Below the pieces are notes generated by a model. That model saw only the letters and a list, made by a program, of their open reading frames with translations. It was not told where the DNA came from and did no database searches. Below, piece after piece: positions 55,407-64,000 of a DNA stretch of 64,000 bases; within the stretch, counting starts at the first letter, position 1, and each line of letters begins with the position of its first letter. The DNA is from Mytilus edulis (Eukaryota > Mollusca > Bivalvia > Mytilida > Mytilidae). Where the stretch lies: contig NC_092354.1 in NCBI RefSeq assembly GCF_963676685.1, positions 15,692,746 through 15,756,745 on the forward strand, given 5' to 3'. The translations under genes were made by a program, and so were the position numbers.

Positions 55407-56996
55407 ATGGAAATAAACGATCTCCCTCCGGAACTACTTGTAACTATATTCCAACAACTCAGCAAAGAAGATCTAATATGGAAGATACACAATGTGTGTA
55501 CGTATTGGCGACACTTAGCACAAGCTGGGAATTTATGGACAGATCTAGATATTAACCGCCTCATTATCGAAAACCACGGAAAACAGGATGCATTGTTAAA
55601 GTATCTTCTCTCGATTTTAACTCACGTTCAGTATGTGACGTCATCCCCAGATCGTCTGCTTCCTCTTCTGATAAAAAGTAAAGACACTTTGAGAAATATT
55701 CGACGAGTTGATCTGGTACCTACAATAGATTCTTTCTACCTTAGCTCAAAAGAACTTTTTAAAGGCCTAAGTGCGAAATGTCCAAATCTTAAATCTCTGC
55801 ACTTGAAATTTTTATCAGAGTCTCTTTCTGTTTTAAGGCAAGTTTTTGATCTTAATTTAGAAAACGTGACCTTAATTCACGAACAGAACATAGGAAACAC
55901 ACGTGACATAATTAGTCGTGAGATGGACACCGTCGCCAAACTATTAAAGGAAAAGGCAAATGAAATCAGGAAAACAAAAAGGATAGAGCTCCGTTCGTTT
56001 TCTAGCGACTTTTTAGCACCAGTCTTGGAATTGAATTTGTCAAATCTGACCCGTCTGACGGCGTTTGGAAATTTCATAAAAGATAGCACAATACACACGA
56101 TTCTCCTCCCTGAAACAAACATAACCGAACTAAATTTAGATTTTTCAAATATTACTGACCAAAGTTTGAATGATATAGCTGAAAATGCAAAACATTTAAA
56201 ATATTTGTCATTAAAATGTTGTAGCAGAATTACTAATAAAGGAATTGCCATGGTAACAAAATCCTGCAAAAAGTTAGAAAGACTTAACATTCGGAAATCA
56301 ACGGCAACCGGTAGCCATTTTTCTTCCAATTTATCTCTAGGTGCTATCTCTCCAATATGTACATCACTGAAAACTTTGTCGGCGCAAAATTTGCCAACTA
56401 TCGATATTGCTACTTTAACGGCCTTGACGCAGTCATGTCGAATATTGACCTCAATCAGTTTAAATGATTGTTGCGATCTGTCAGACGTGTCTTTGGGAGT
56501 AATTGGACAAAACTGTCCGGTCCTACTTTCTGCAGATTTCAGCCAGTGTCCAGAAATTACATTGGACGGCGTTAGAATCCTGTTGACCTGCTGCCTCGGT
56601 ATGGAGAATATAAGTTGTATGGTCTGCGATGGGATTACAAATTTCTGCGAGATGCCACCACAGGTAACCGTCACGGAAGCTGTTAGCCACGATCATGCGC
56701 AACGTGACAAAGATCGAGTTATTGTAGGGAAACAAGATGAAGAAGGGAAGCAGAAATATTCAAAGCTTAGGAACGTCAATCTGTCATACTGTTATAATTT
56801 AAAACCGGAAGCACTTATTGTGATATCAGAATTATGCAAAAATCTGCGCATGCTTATTTTACGTTTTTGTGAGGGCCCTGTAAATGACGTCAACGTTGAT
56901 ATTTTAGGTCATGTTTTTACAAATTGTTGCTATCTTAAATACATTTTAGTTGGTCCGGGATTTAATTCTACAATTTACAGAAAAGATATTGTTTGA
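55407..56996 (+). CDS. F-box/LRR protein (FBXL type)
   Basis: 529 residues in one coding exon. The F-box is at residues 1-45 (MEINDLPPELLVTIFQQL, then IHNVCTYWRHLAQ and LWTDLDI), the part that binds Skp1 in SCF ubiquitin ligases. From about residue 110 to 520 leucine-rich repeats of the Cys-containing type follow (LKYLSLKCCSRITNKGI, TSISLNDCCDLSDVSLG, LRNVNLSYCYNLKPEAL), the substrate-binding horseshoe of FBXL proteins. I chose the ATG at 55407 over 55383 because a splice acceptor (TTTTTATCTTTTAG) ends at 55404 and the context is AAAATGG; a 5'-UTR exon upstream is likely. TGA is at 56994-56996. The specific FBXL subfamily is not recognised; the substrate is unknown. Confidence 0.9.
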   Translation: MEINDLPPELLVTIFQQLSKEDLIWKIHNVCTYWRHLAQAGNLWTDLDINRLIIENHGKQDALLKYLLSILTHVQYVTSSPDRLLPLLIKSKDTLRNIRRVDLVPTIDSFYLSSKELFKGLSAKCPNLKSLHLKFLSESLSVLRQVFDLNLENVTLIHEQNIGNTRDIISREMDTVAKLLKEKANEIRKTKRIELRSFSSDFLAPVLELNLSNLTRLTAFGNFIKDSTIHTILLPETNITELNLDFSNITDQSLNDIAENAKHLKYLSLKCCSRITNKGIAMVTKSCKKLERLNIRKSTATGSHFSSNLSLGAISPICTSLKTLSAQNLPTIDIATLTALTQSCRILTSISLNDCCDLSDVSLGVIGQNCPVLLSADFSQCPEITLDGVRILLTCCLGMENISCMVCDGITNFCEMPPQVTVTEAVSHDHAQRDKDRVIVGKQDEEGKQKYSKLRNVNLSYCYNLKPEALIVISELCKNLRMLILRFCEGPVNDVNVDILGHVFTNCCYLKYILVGPGFNSTIYRKDIV

Positions 56997-57353
56997 CAAA
57001 AGAAAGTAAAAAAAAAAACCTTCATCAGCAGTTACCATTAAAATTTAATTTTTGTAAGAATTATATAAAAAAAAACCATATTGAAGTATATGTTTATATT
57101 TCTGTTTGAGTAATTTGAAGAGTTTGGTCTGAAATGTTCTGAAGCCTGCTTTCGTGTATGTCTTTTTGAAAAGAGCAGTTGAGGATCCAGAGGAGGGATG
57201 TGTACAGAGCAAAGAAACAACATAAAAACAAAGAAAAATGATACTTTTAAAACCCAGGACATGCATGTAATGCTTATTATCATGTTTCGCTTAAATCAAA
57301 TTACACAAGAATAGCAATTGATTTTAACTAGTTTTGTTATTTAACAACTATTT

Positions 57354-57505
57354 AACAACTTCCGTGACGGTTACCTGCGGTGGCATCTCGCAGAAATTTG
57401 TAATCCCATCGCAGACCATACAACTAATATTCTCCATACCGAGGCAGCAGATCAACAGGATTCTAACGCCGTCTAATGTAATTTCTGGACACTGGCTGAA
57501 ATCTG
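57354..57505 (-). pseudogene. Inverted partial copy of the F-box/LRR coding sequence
   Basis: The reverse complement of this stretch matches 56532-56684 of the gene with about five mismatches over ~150 bp ('ccgaggcagcagatcaacag' here against 'ctgttgacctgctgcctcgg' in the gene). It covers one to two LRR units. On the + strand it makes a false open frame of 100 codons. It has no splice sites of its own. Confidence 0.9.
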
Positions 57506-57839
57506 ATTTCTCTCCAATTTCTTTTCAGGACGAAAGAGTAGGGGGAGTGACACGAACATGTTATTTCCCGAATCTCTTTTTTTGTTTTGTAATATTTATA
57601 CACACTTTAAATGTTTTCCCCTTCGTTTTACTTTAAACTGTTCTTAAACAGTACAATTAAATTAACCTAATGAATGCTGGATGTGTAATAACTGATATTT
57701 TAGTCTTAAATATGATATATATGTTTAGTTGTTTTTGGCTTTGAACTAGCTGTCGTAAACTGAAAGTTCACTCAGATCTGTACTTTGTGACCTTTTTAAT
57801 GTTGGGAATGAAGGATGGATATATACATTGTATATCCTG

Positions 57840-58295
57840 CTACGTCGTATCTGTGTTTTTGTTTGACATTGTTCAAAGTTTCAATCTGATGAGTTGAGCC
57901 TTTTCAACTGGTTTTTATAGTTTGTTCGTATGTTGTGCGCGCTGTACACAACTAACCCTGTTTAGGGGAGGATTGGACGCTTACAAACATGTTCAGCCCC
58001 GCCACCTTCTTGTCAATTTCAGAAGCCTGTATATCAGTGGTTGTAGTTGGTTCATGTTTGTCAAATATATTAGTTTTGTGTAAGAAAATTTGTTATGAAT
58101 ATGGCCGTAAGTTTTCTTAATTGAACTGTTTCGTATTTTTCATGACTGGACCTTTCATACACTGTCATAGTCGACATGAGTTGATCTCATTGTTGAAGTC
58201 CATACGGTTTGCCTATAAGTGCTAACGTCCACTTTATTTGGATAGTTTTCTCTTTGGCAATCATACCAAATCTCCTTATTTTTTTTTTTTATATT
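57840..58295 (+). repeat. Retroelement tail (family C)
   Basis: 'tcgtatgttgtgcgcgctgt', 'acatgttcagccccgccacc', 'gttgaagtccatacggtttg' and 'tctctttggcaatcatacca', ending in a T-run. It directly precedes the reverse transcriptase fragment. Confidence 0.6.
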
Positions 58296-58298
58296 ATG

Positions 58299-59233
58299 TG
58301 GATACTTAAAAATTCCACAGATCTTTTAGAGTAGTACATACAATCTAACTCTCTTTCATCTTGTAACAGTATTAAAACATTTGACTTTTCTTCACTTTAT
58401 ACAAGTATTCCACATTCCAAACTAAAAGACAAATTGAAAGAGTTGGTATTGCTTTGTTTCATAAAAAAGAATGGCCAACGAAGATTCAAGTATCTTGTCT
58501 TAAGAAGGAATAAATGCTACTTTGTGAAGGATCACTCTGATTCAAACAAAAAATTCTCTGAAACTGACATTATCAAGATGCTTGATTTCTTGATTGACAA
58601 CATATTTGTTACGTTCAGAGTATCGGCATTTCAATGGGAACGAATTGTGCCCCTCTTCTTGCCGACTTTTTTCTTTATTATTATGAGGCTGACTTCATAC
58701 AGGAACTTCTTAGGAAGAAAGATAAGAAGTTAGCAATATCCTTTAACTCTACTTTCCGCTATATAGATGATGTTCTTTCACTAGATAATTCAAAATTTGG
58801 TGATTATGTCGAATGCATCTATCCAATTGAACTAGAGATAAAGGATACAACAGATACAGTTAAATCGGCCTCATATCTTGACTTACATCTAGAAATTGAC
58901 AATGAGGGTCGATTGAAAACAAAACTTTACGACAAAAGAGATGATTTCAGCTTTCCAATTGTGAACTTTCCATTTCTAAGTAGCAACATTCCAGCAGCAC
59001 CTTCATACGGTGTATATATCTCCCAATTGATACGATATTCTCGTGCTTGCATTTACTATCATGATTTTCTTGATAGAGGGTTGTTTCTCACAAGGAAGCT
59101 ATTAAATCATGAGTTCCAAATGGTGAAGTTGAAATCATCTCTTCGTAAATTTTACGGACGACATCACGAGTTGGTTGACCGTTATAGAATAATCGTTTCA
59201 CAAATGATATCGGATATGTTCCTTACGTCGTAA
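58299..59233 (+). pseudogene. Penelope-like reverse transcriptase, 5'-truncated, frameshifted
   Basis: The frame from 58299 (WILKNSTDLLE) has a TAG at 58332-58334, then motif A (TFDFSSLYTSIP), NGQRRFKYLVL and IIKMLDFLIDNIFVTF. Near 58620 the frame shifts and continues as GISMGTNCAPLLADFF (motif B), FRYIDDVLSL (motif C, catalytic DD), SYLDLHLEID and SSLRKFYGRHHELVDRY, to TAA at 59231-59233. No endonuclease domain is seen. The YIDD core and this order recall Penelope-like elements; the clade is inferred. One stop and one frameshift make it non-functional. Confidence 0.75.
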
Positions 59234-59555
59234 CTACAGTCCCCTTCCCTTTCATAAATGTGACCTACCGAATTAGACTATTTACCTGATTCGTTATCTC
59301 ATTAGCAACACGACGGGTGACACATGTGGAGCAGGATCTGCTTACCCTTCCGGAGCACCGTAGATCACCCCTAGTTTTCGTAGAGTTTTGGTGGGGTTCG
59401 TGTTGTTTATTCTTTAGTTTTCTATGTTGTGTTATGTGTACTATTGTTTGTCTGTTTGTCCTTTTCATTTTTAGCCATGGCGTTGTCAGTTTATTGTCGA
59501 TTTATGAGTTTGACTGTCCCTCTGGTATCTTTCGTCCCTCTTTCATAAATATTAT
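59234..59555 (+). mobile_element. 3' tail of the family A retroelement (reference copy)
   Basis: Noncoding sequence after the reverse transcriptase stop: 'cgacgggtgacacatgtgga', 'tagatcacccctagttttcg', 'tttagttttctatgttgtgt', 'agccatggcgttgtcagttt' and 'gactgtccctctggtatctt'. At least eight other places in the window carry this tail with the same 3' end, so this copy identifies them. Confidence 0.85.
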
Positions 59556-59839
59556 TTAAAAATGAAAAACAGAATAAAACAGGTACAATGTTGCATAGCA
59601 GTCAAATATGAAAATCAGAAACAAGTTTGGAAAAACTTTTATAAATCCGCCTTTTTATATAATTTTTTGTTTCCCCTATTTCCACTTGTCACCTTTTTAA
59701 CCCTATATCCGATATTCCACTTTTTAACCCCTATATCAAATTAAGTAATCCCAAAAGCGTGTGTCCCCTGTAAAATACGACCTATAACTATAACCAACTA
59801 AAACGAAGAGATAAAGGCGGACATTTTAGATACGCATGC

Positions 59840-60310
59840 TTCAAATCTTACGGACAGAATCACAAGTTGGTTGATCGTTATGGAAAATGTGTTTCACAGA
59901 TGATATCGGATATGTTACTTATGTCGTAACTACAATACCCTACCCTTTTCACGAATGTGACCTACCGAATTATATGTTTTGTCGGATTTGTAATTACAAA
60001 AAGCAACATGTGGAGAAGAATCTGCTTACCCTTCCGGAGCACCTGAGATGACCCCCAGTTTTTGATGGGGTTCGTGTTGCTTAGTCTTCAGTTTTCTATT
60101 TCGTGTCTTCTGTACTATTATTTGTCTGTTTGTCTTTTTTAAATTTTTGAGATGACCCCCTAGTTTTTGATGGGGTTCGTGTTGCTTAGTCTTCAGTTTT
60201 CTATTTCGTGTCTTCTGTACTATTATTGTCTGTCTGTCTGTCTGTCTGTCTATCTGTCTGTCTGTCTGTCTTTTTTATATTTTTTAGCCATGGCGTTGTC
60301 AGTTTATTTT
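59840..60310 (+). mobile_element. Family A retroelement tail, second copy, with internal duplication
   Basis: It starts in the last reverse transcriptase codons ('cacaagttggttgatcgtta', 'atgatatcggatatgttact'). A ~105-bp segment ('cccccagtttttgatggggt' to 'cttctgtactattat') is duplicated in tandem at about 60047-60250. A TCTG microsatellite follows (60225-60272). It is interrupted at 60311-61059 and ends at about 61100 ('gagtttgactgtccctctgg'). Confidence 0.82.
60225..60272. repeat. TCTG microsatellite
   Basis: About eleven TCTG units with one TATC change. Confidence 0.9.
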
Positions 60311-60315
60311 CAACC

Positions 60316-61059
60316 ACACAGCTACTTTAGCATAGGGACTATTTCTGTACTAAAAATTTGTAGTATTGAAAATCTACTTTTAATATTCAGTACTATTTTT
60401 ATGCCCCACCTACGATAGTAGAGGGGCATTATGTTTTCTGGTCTGTGCGTCCGTCCGTCTGTCCGTTCGTTCGTCCGTCCGTCTGTCTGTCTGTTCGTTC
60501 GTCCGTCCGTCTGTCCCGCTTCAGGTTAAAGTTTTTGGTCAAGGTAGTTTTTGATGAAGTTTAAGTCCAATCGACTTCAAACTTAGTACACATGTCCCCT
60601 ATGATATGATCTTTCTAATTTTAATGCCAAATTAGAGTTTTTACCCCAATTTCACGGTCCACTGAACATGGAAAATGATAGTGCGAGTGGGGCATTCGTG
60701 TACTGAGGACACATTCTTGTTTTACTCTAAAAATATTGTAATATTTATAGGTACCTGTATTTTACTGTACTTTATTTGTACTTGAAATTTTGGTACTATA
60801 GATTTTAGGTTACTACTGTTACATTTTCAGCATTTTGAAAGTTTTTCTATTTCAAATCTCTTAAAGTTATGATTTTCAAACATGGAATATTGTATTATTT
60901 CTGTACCAAAATATTTTAGTACAAATCAAGTACTGTAAAATGCAAGTAATTAAATATTACAATAGTTTTAAAGTAAAGAAATAGTACTAAATATTAAAAG
61001 TTAATTTCCAGAACTGCGTTTTTAGTACATAAATGGTACCTATGGAAAAGTAGCTGTGT
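60316..61059. mobile_element. MITE, ~744 bp, ACACAGCTACTTT ends, inside a family A tail
   Basis: The left end 'acacagctactttagcatag' and the right end (reverse complement 'acacagctacttttccatag') begin about 45 bp of roughly 80% matching inverted repeats that include 'tgtactaaaaa'. It separates 'gttgtcagtttattttc' from 'tgagtttgactgtccc' of the tail. Its interior is rich in GTAC/TACT words and holds another repeat. Confidence 0.82.
60402..60722 (+). repeat. Dispersed repeat (family D), nested in the MITE
   Basis: 'atgccccacctacgatagta' and 'ggggcattatgttttctggt', then CGTCCGTC-rich sequence, 'acttagtacacatgtcccct' and an end at 'gtactgaggacacattcttg'. Related copies at 10845-11095 and 52085-52395. 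Confidence 0.8.
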
Positions 61060-61105
61060 ATGAGTTTGACTGTCCCTCTGGTATCTTTCGCCTCTTTTTT
61101 AAGCG
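61060..61105 (+). mobile_element. End of the interrupted family A tail
   Basis: 'atgagtttgactgtccctct' and 'ggtatctttcgcctctt', the common 3' end of family A. Confidence 0.8.
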
Positions 61106-61765
61106 GCTAGCTTTATTCCGAATCCATATTGTTAAATGATATACTTTTAAATGCTGTTCAAGTAATCGTATCCTATTTTTAATAGTTATTTTGTAGCATG
61201 CATATAATAGCTATTGATTTTTAGTAATATTCTTTTTAATATTTCATTTAATTTCTCTCAAGTTATATTGAAAACATTGATTCTCATGTTTAAGTTTAAG
61301 TATATACAATAAGAATCGATGAGACAAGGTGCTAAAAGGATATTCAGATATTGTTACAAAAAAAATAATTAAAAAGGAAGTTAAAAATGTTCGATACTCT
61401 CTTTTAAAATAACAAGTTGTTTAAAGACTTTTACATATTAATTTTATATAAATGATTCAGCTAAAAAGAAGAAAAAATGCAAAGTCAGTGTCCTTGTTTT
61501 TGTCAGATATGAATCATTTTTCGGAAATGATTCTCTTTAGATTTTTCATAATGTAATGTTCCTTTTTTCTTTCAAATACTACGAAAAAATAACGAGGATT
61601 TTATAAGATTTTGAAAAAAGCGTTTTGAACTATATGTATCACAATGACGAAAAGAAAAGTAGGGATTAGAGGGCAAAACTTTTAATGACACTGTATGGGT
61701 AAAACAAGAGAATGCGGAATTCTGAAAAAATAGTAAAAAAAAACCAAGAGCAGTGAACGTCCTCA
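61106..61765. other. No feature recognised
   Basis: AT-rich intergenic sequence. Confidence 0.5.
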
Positions 61766-62212
61766 AGGGAAAACGGTAGTATTTAATTTTCCCAGCATTA
61801 GGTTGGCCTTTTGTGTACCCAAGGCAGGTGAAGGAAGTCAAATTAGGAGCGCTGTGATTGGATGTAAGGGTACAATATATTTTTTTATTTATCTATGAAT
61901 AACTGCAGTGTGTATATTTACAATATAAATTTTAAAACCTATTGAAATATTTTCTAGAGAATTATTCGAAAAGACTTGCAAAATTTCATAAATTTGGTGC
62001 AAAATGACGGTGGGCATGGATAACATAAACAAGCTCCGTTGGAAGTTGGTCATGATACTATTTGTCTTTAATTTTTAAAACAGAGTAATAAAGTACTAAC
62101 ACAACATATAACTGTTTTATCCAGGTTTTTATCTTAAAAAGTGGTAAATTTAGAAAATGTTAACATTGTCGCCAATGGCAGAATAAATAGTACCGTTTTC
62201 CCTATAGGGAAA
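61766..62212. repeat. Possible MITE, ~20-bp inverted ends
   Basis: 'agggaaaacggtagtattta' at the left and 'taaatagtaccgttttccct' at the right form an inverted pair with one mismatch. The target duplication is unclear, so an element is likely but unproven. Confidence 0.5.
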
Positions 62213-62339
62213 CAATTAAAGGAATAAAAAAGAACATGTTCGACTGGAACAACAGTTAACCCTTCTCCAGAGACAAAAATAACGAGACATCAAACATATT
62301 TATGTGCCCTCCCCGGGTAAACTCATTATACCAAACTTA

Positions 62340-62623
62340 GGGAGCTACCATTTGATTTTTATGGGGGGGCTAGGATGAAATTTGAAAAAAATAGGCAGGA
62401 CAGGAGTTTTGAGTAAAAAAAAAAGGCAGGATGAGACACTTGCAAAAAAAAAAAAAGTCAGGATGACAATTTGTGTAAAAAAAGTCAGGATGAACTAGTA
62501 AAAAACAAAGGCAGGACCGAACAGAGTGAAAAATAAAAAGGCAGGACAGAGATTACAGCTAAAAAAAATGCAGGACAAAATTTTTCATCCTAGCACCCCC
62601 ATAAAAATCAAATGGTAGCACCC
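62340..62623. mobile_element. MITE, 284 bp, TTA target duplication
   Basis: Ends GGGAGCTACCATTTGATTTT and GGTGCTACCATTTGATTTTT (on the other strand) extend to about 50 bp of inverted match ('ctaggatgaaa'). TTA occurs at 62337-62339 and 62624-62626. The interior repeats 'aaaaaaggcaggatgag' about six times. The 3-bp duplication fits a PIF/Harbinger-mobilised MITE. Confidence 0.85.
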
Positions 62624-62626
62624 TTA

Positions 62627-63424
62627 GTCTCTCATACAACTCTCTTTTGGTTAATTGATGAATTATTTAGAAACTAAGTTACATTTCTGTCGTTAAAGTA
62701 CAAAATTGAAATTATTAAAATACTAAATATATCATCATAAATTGAAATGGTATTAAACACTTTAACAAAATGAACGAATATGCGATAGAGTTTAACGTTT
62801 GAAATCTAGAATTCAATTGAAATAACATATTAATGAAATATTCAGTGAAATATAAATAAAAACAGTTTCGTAATAGGAGAATTTGTTAAACTTGATCGTT
62901 TAGTCATGAACTATAAGGATACAACATACGAAAAGCATCTGCTCGGACAGGGAAATAGTTTTGAAAGTGCATTTGGTGTTTTTTTATTAAGTAAACGTAT
63001 TATTACCGCAAAGCATCTGAAATATAAAACAATGATACGGACATGTTGTTAGGGAAGCTTTTGTGTAAGAGATCCATGTGTTTACATAAAAAGAACACTT
63101 AAATTGTCTACGTCAACACTTGAATTATTTAGTTAATGTATAATTTTTAAAATCAATTTAAAAGTTCAATAAGCGACAGTTTTACAAAATCTGCATCATA
63201 CATGTACATAAATCTCTGATTTTGGAGAGAATTGCATTGATTATCACAAAAAAATAGGTGAAGGTATATTAAGAAAAATTAATGCGTGATATTTTTCTTA
63301 AAAATACGTAAAACGTCACTTCAAGTCATCATTTATTATCGTTAAGTGACAGTTGCTTTCTTTTAAGTTTTAATTAAAAGGACTGGAGTTGATAACTTGA
63401 AAAAGAAATCAAGAAAAGAACCAT
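62627..63424. other. Upstream region of the PAN-domain gene
   Basis: AT-rich. No TATA box or known site can be assigned with confidence. Confidence 0.4.
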
Positions 63425-63736
63425 ATGAAAATGGGAATTTCAAAAGCAATATTCCTAATTATTGCTTTATCAACATTTCAAACTAACTACGGAAAAAATT
63501 GTAAAATTGAACGGAAAGTAATCAACGATACAGTTCAAGGAAAACAGTTGACGCCATTTTATAAAACTTTGTATTCTCTAGGACCACAAGCATGTTTCAA
63601 CGAGTGTATTAGACGAGCAGACTGTGCGTTTTTCAACTTTAAATGGGAGTCGGGCATGTGCGAACTTTGTTACAATACATCATCCGAGAGATATGCCACG
63701 GGTTACTACTATAAGGATGTAAGATCAGAGAGAGGC
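63425..63736 (+). CDS. PAN-domain gene exon 1
   Basis: Signal peptide plus the whole recognisable PAN module; 104 codons, donor GTAAGT at 63737. The open frame beyond the donor (VSCLLVIQ) is intronic. Confidence 0.8.
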
Positions 63737-63996
63737 GTAAGTTGTTTGTTGGTTATACAGTGAAACCTGTTTAAACCGAACCTCTTTCGGTTTATGCAGG
63801 GTCCAGTTAAGTCAGGTTTCACTTCACTTATTTGGTAATATTTTTAAAGTGTATAAATAAGGATACTAATAAAAAGTTGAAAGTATGAAAAATCAACAAG
63901 TTTTAAAATTAACAATTTTCTCTGCAGTTTGAATATTTGAATTCATTGGAAAAGACAGAACGACGTAAAAGTAGAGCAAATGCAGTTCGCACATAA
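63425..63996 (+). CDS. Small secreted single PAN/apple-domain protein
   Basis: Two exons, 63425-63736 and 63928-63996, joined in phase 0, encode 126 residues. Residues 1-23 are a signal peptide (MGISKAIFLIIALSTFQTNY; a second ATG at 63431 could also start). The domain follows: NCKIERKV, PQACFNECIRRADCAFFNFK and GMCELCYNTSSE, the Cys spacing of PAN_1/apple modules, which bind proteins or carbohydrates outside cells. The second exon (acceptor TTTCTCTGCAG, AG 63926-63927) adds FEYLNSLEKTERRKSRANAV and RT, then TAA at 63994-63996, a basic tail without a membrane helix. A longer isoform with more exons beyond the window is possible. Confidence 0.75.
63928..63996 (+). CDS. PAN-domain gene exon 2 (terminal)
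   Basis: 22 codons with a basic stretch (TERRKSR) and TAA, after a good pyrimidine tract. Confidence 0.6.
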   Translation, partial: FEYLNSLEKTERRKSRANAVRT

Positions 63997-64000
63997 TTTG

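Noticed and set aside
55877-56674. 265-codon frame antisense to the F-box/LRR gene
   Set aside because: The sense strand encodes a clear F-box/LRR protein; the antisense frame has no recognisable motif.
57334-57636. 100-codon plus-strand frame
   Set aside because: Most of it is the inverted partial copy of the F-box gene read on the wrong strand.

Overview
This is a eukaryotic window: AT-rich, with short exons bounded by GT/AG splice sites, long introns, AATAAA poly(A) signals and a very high load of inverted-repeat elements and 5'-truncated retroelement tails. The proteins are animal (TFIIA gamma, ADAM10-type metalloprotease, rolling-stone-like membrane protein, F-box/LRR, PAN/apple). Many of the dispersed repeats are ones I associate from memory with marine mussels (Mytilus-like bivalves), so a bivalve mollusc is the best guess; no search was run. 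There is no bacterial-style operon, CRISPR array or rRNA.

Layout. 0-3.8 kb: the last two coding exons and a separate 3'-UTR exon of the TFIIA gamma subunit gene (+). 3.9-21 kb: a dense nest of repeats, including a MITE with CAA target duplications (3880-4357), a 2-kb element with TACGACCGCA ends (5011-6976), retroelement tails, a 3.06-kb transposon with ~370-410 bp inverted repeats full of GATGACCGTAA motifs and AAGCT target duplications (8669-11730), a perfect 46-bp hairpin (13912-14049) and a 350-bp tandem unit (19.7-20.2 kb). 21.0-25.06 kb: an element with long terminal inverted repeats that encloses a decayed gag-protease region (-). 25.5-28.3 kb: the 3' half of a rolling-stone-like four-helix membrane protein gene (+). 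28.9-31.2 kb: a tRNA-derived SINE with 10-bp target duplications and another MITE.

31.6-51.1 kb: an essentially complete ADAM10-type gene (+, about 16 exons, ~750 codons). Its zinc motif reads [11 protein letters not shown]: the catalytic Glu is a Gln while all three His remain. The protein also stops inside the transmembrane segment. It therefore looks like a catalytically dead, tail-less ADAM10 paralog. Its introns carry many repeat copies. One repeat abuts the 3' side of a disintegrin exon, where I could not find a phase-compatible continuation.

51-64 kb: repeats, a precise 1.54-kb insertion (53251-54789), a single-coding-exon F-box/LRR gene (55407-56996, +) with an inverted 150-bp copy of part of its coding sequence 0.7 kb downstream, a Penelope-like reverse transcriptase pseudogene with its tail (58.3-59.55 kb), a three-level nested insertion (59.8-61.1 kb), a 284-bp MITE with TTA target duplications, and a two-exon gene for a small secreted single-PAN-domain protein at the right edge (63425-63996).

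The genes are independent transcription units with no evident shared pathway. The most notable content is the predicted ADAM10 pseudoprotease and several well-delimited transposons. Exon models were built by eye from splice consensus, phase and family knowledge; transcripts are needed to confirm them.
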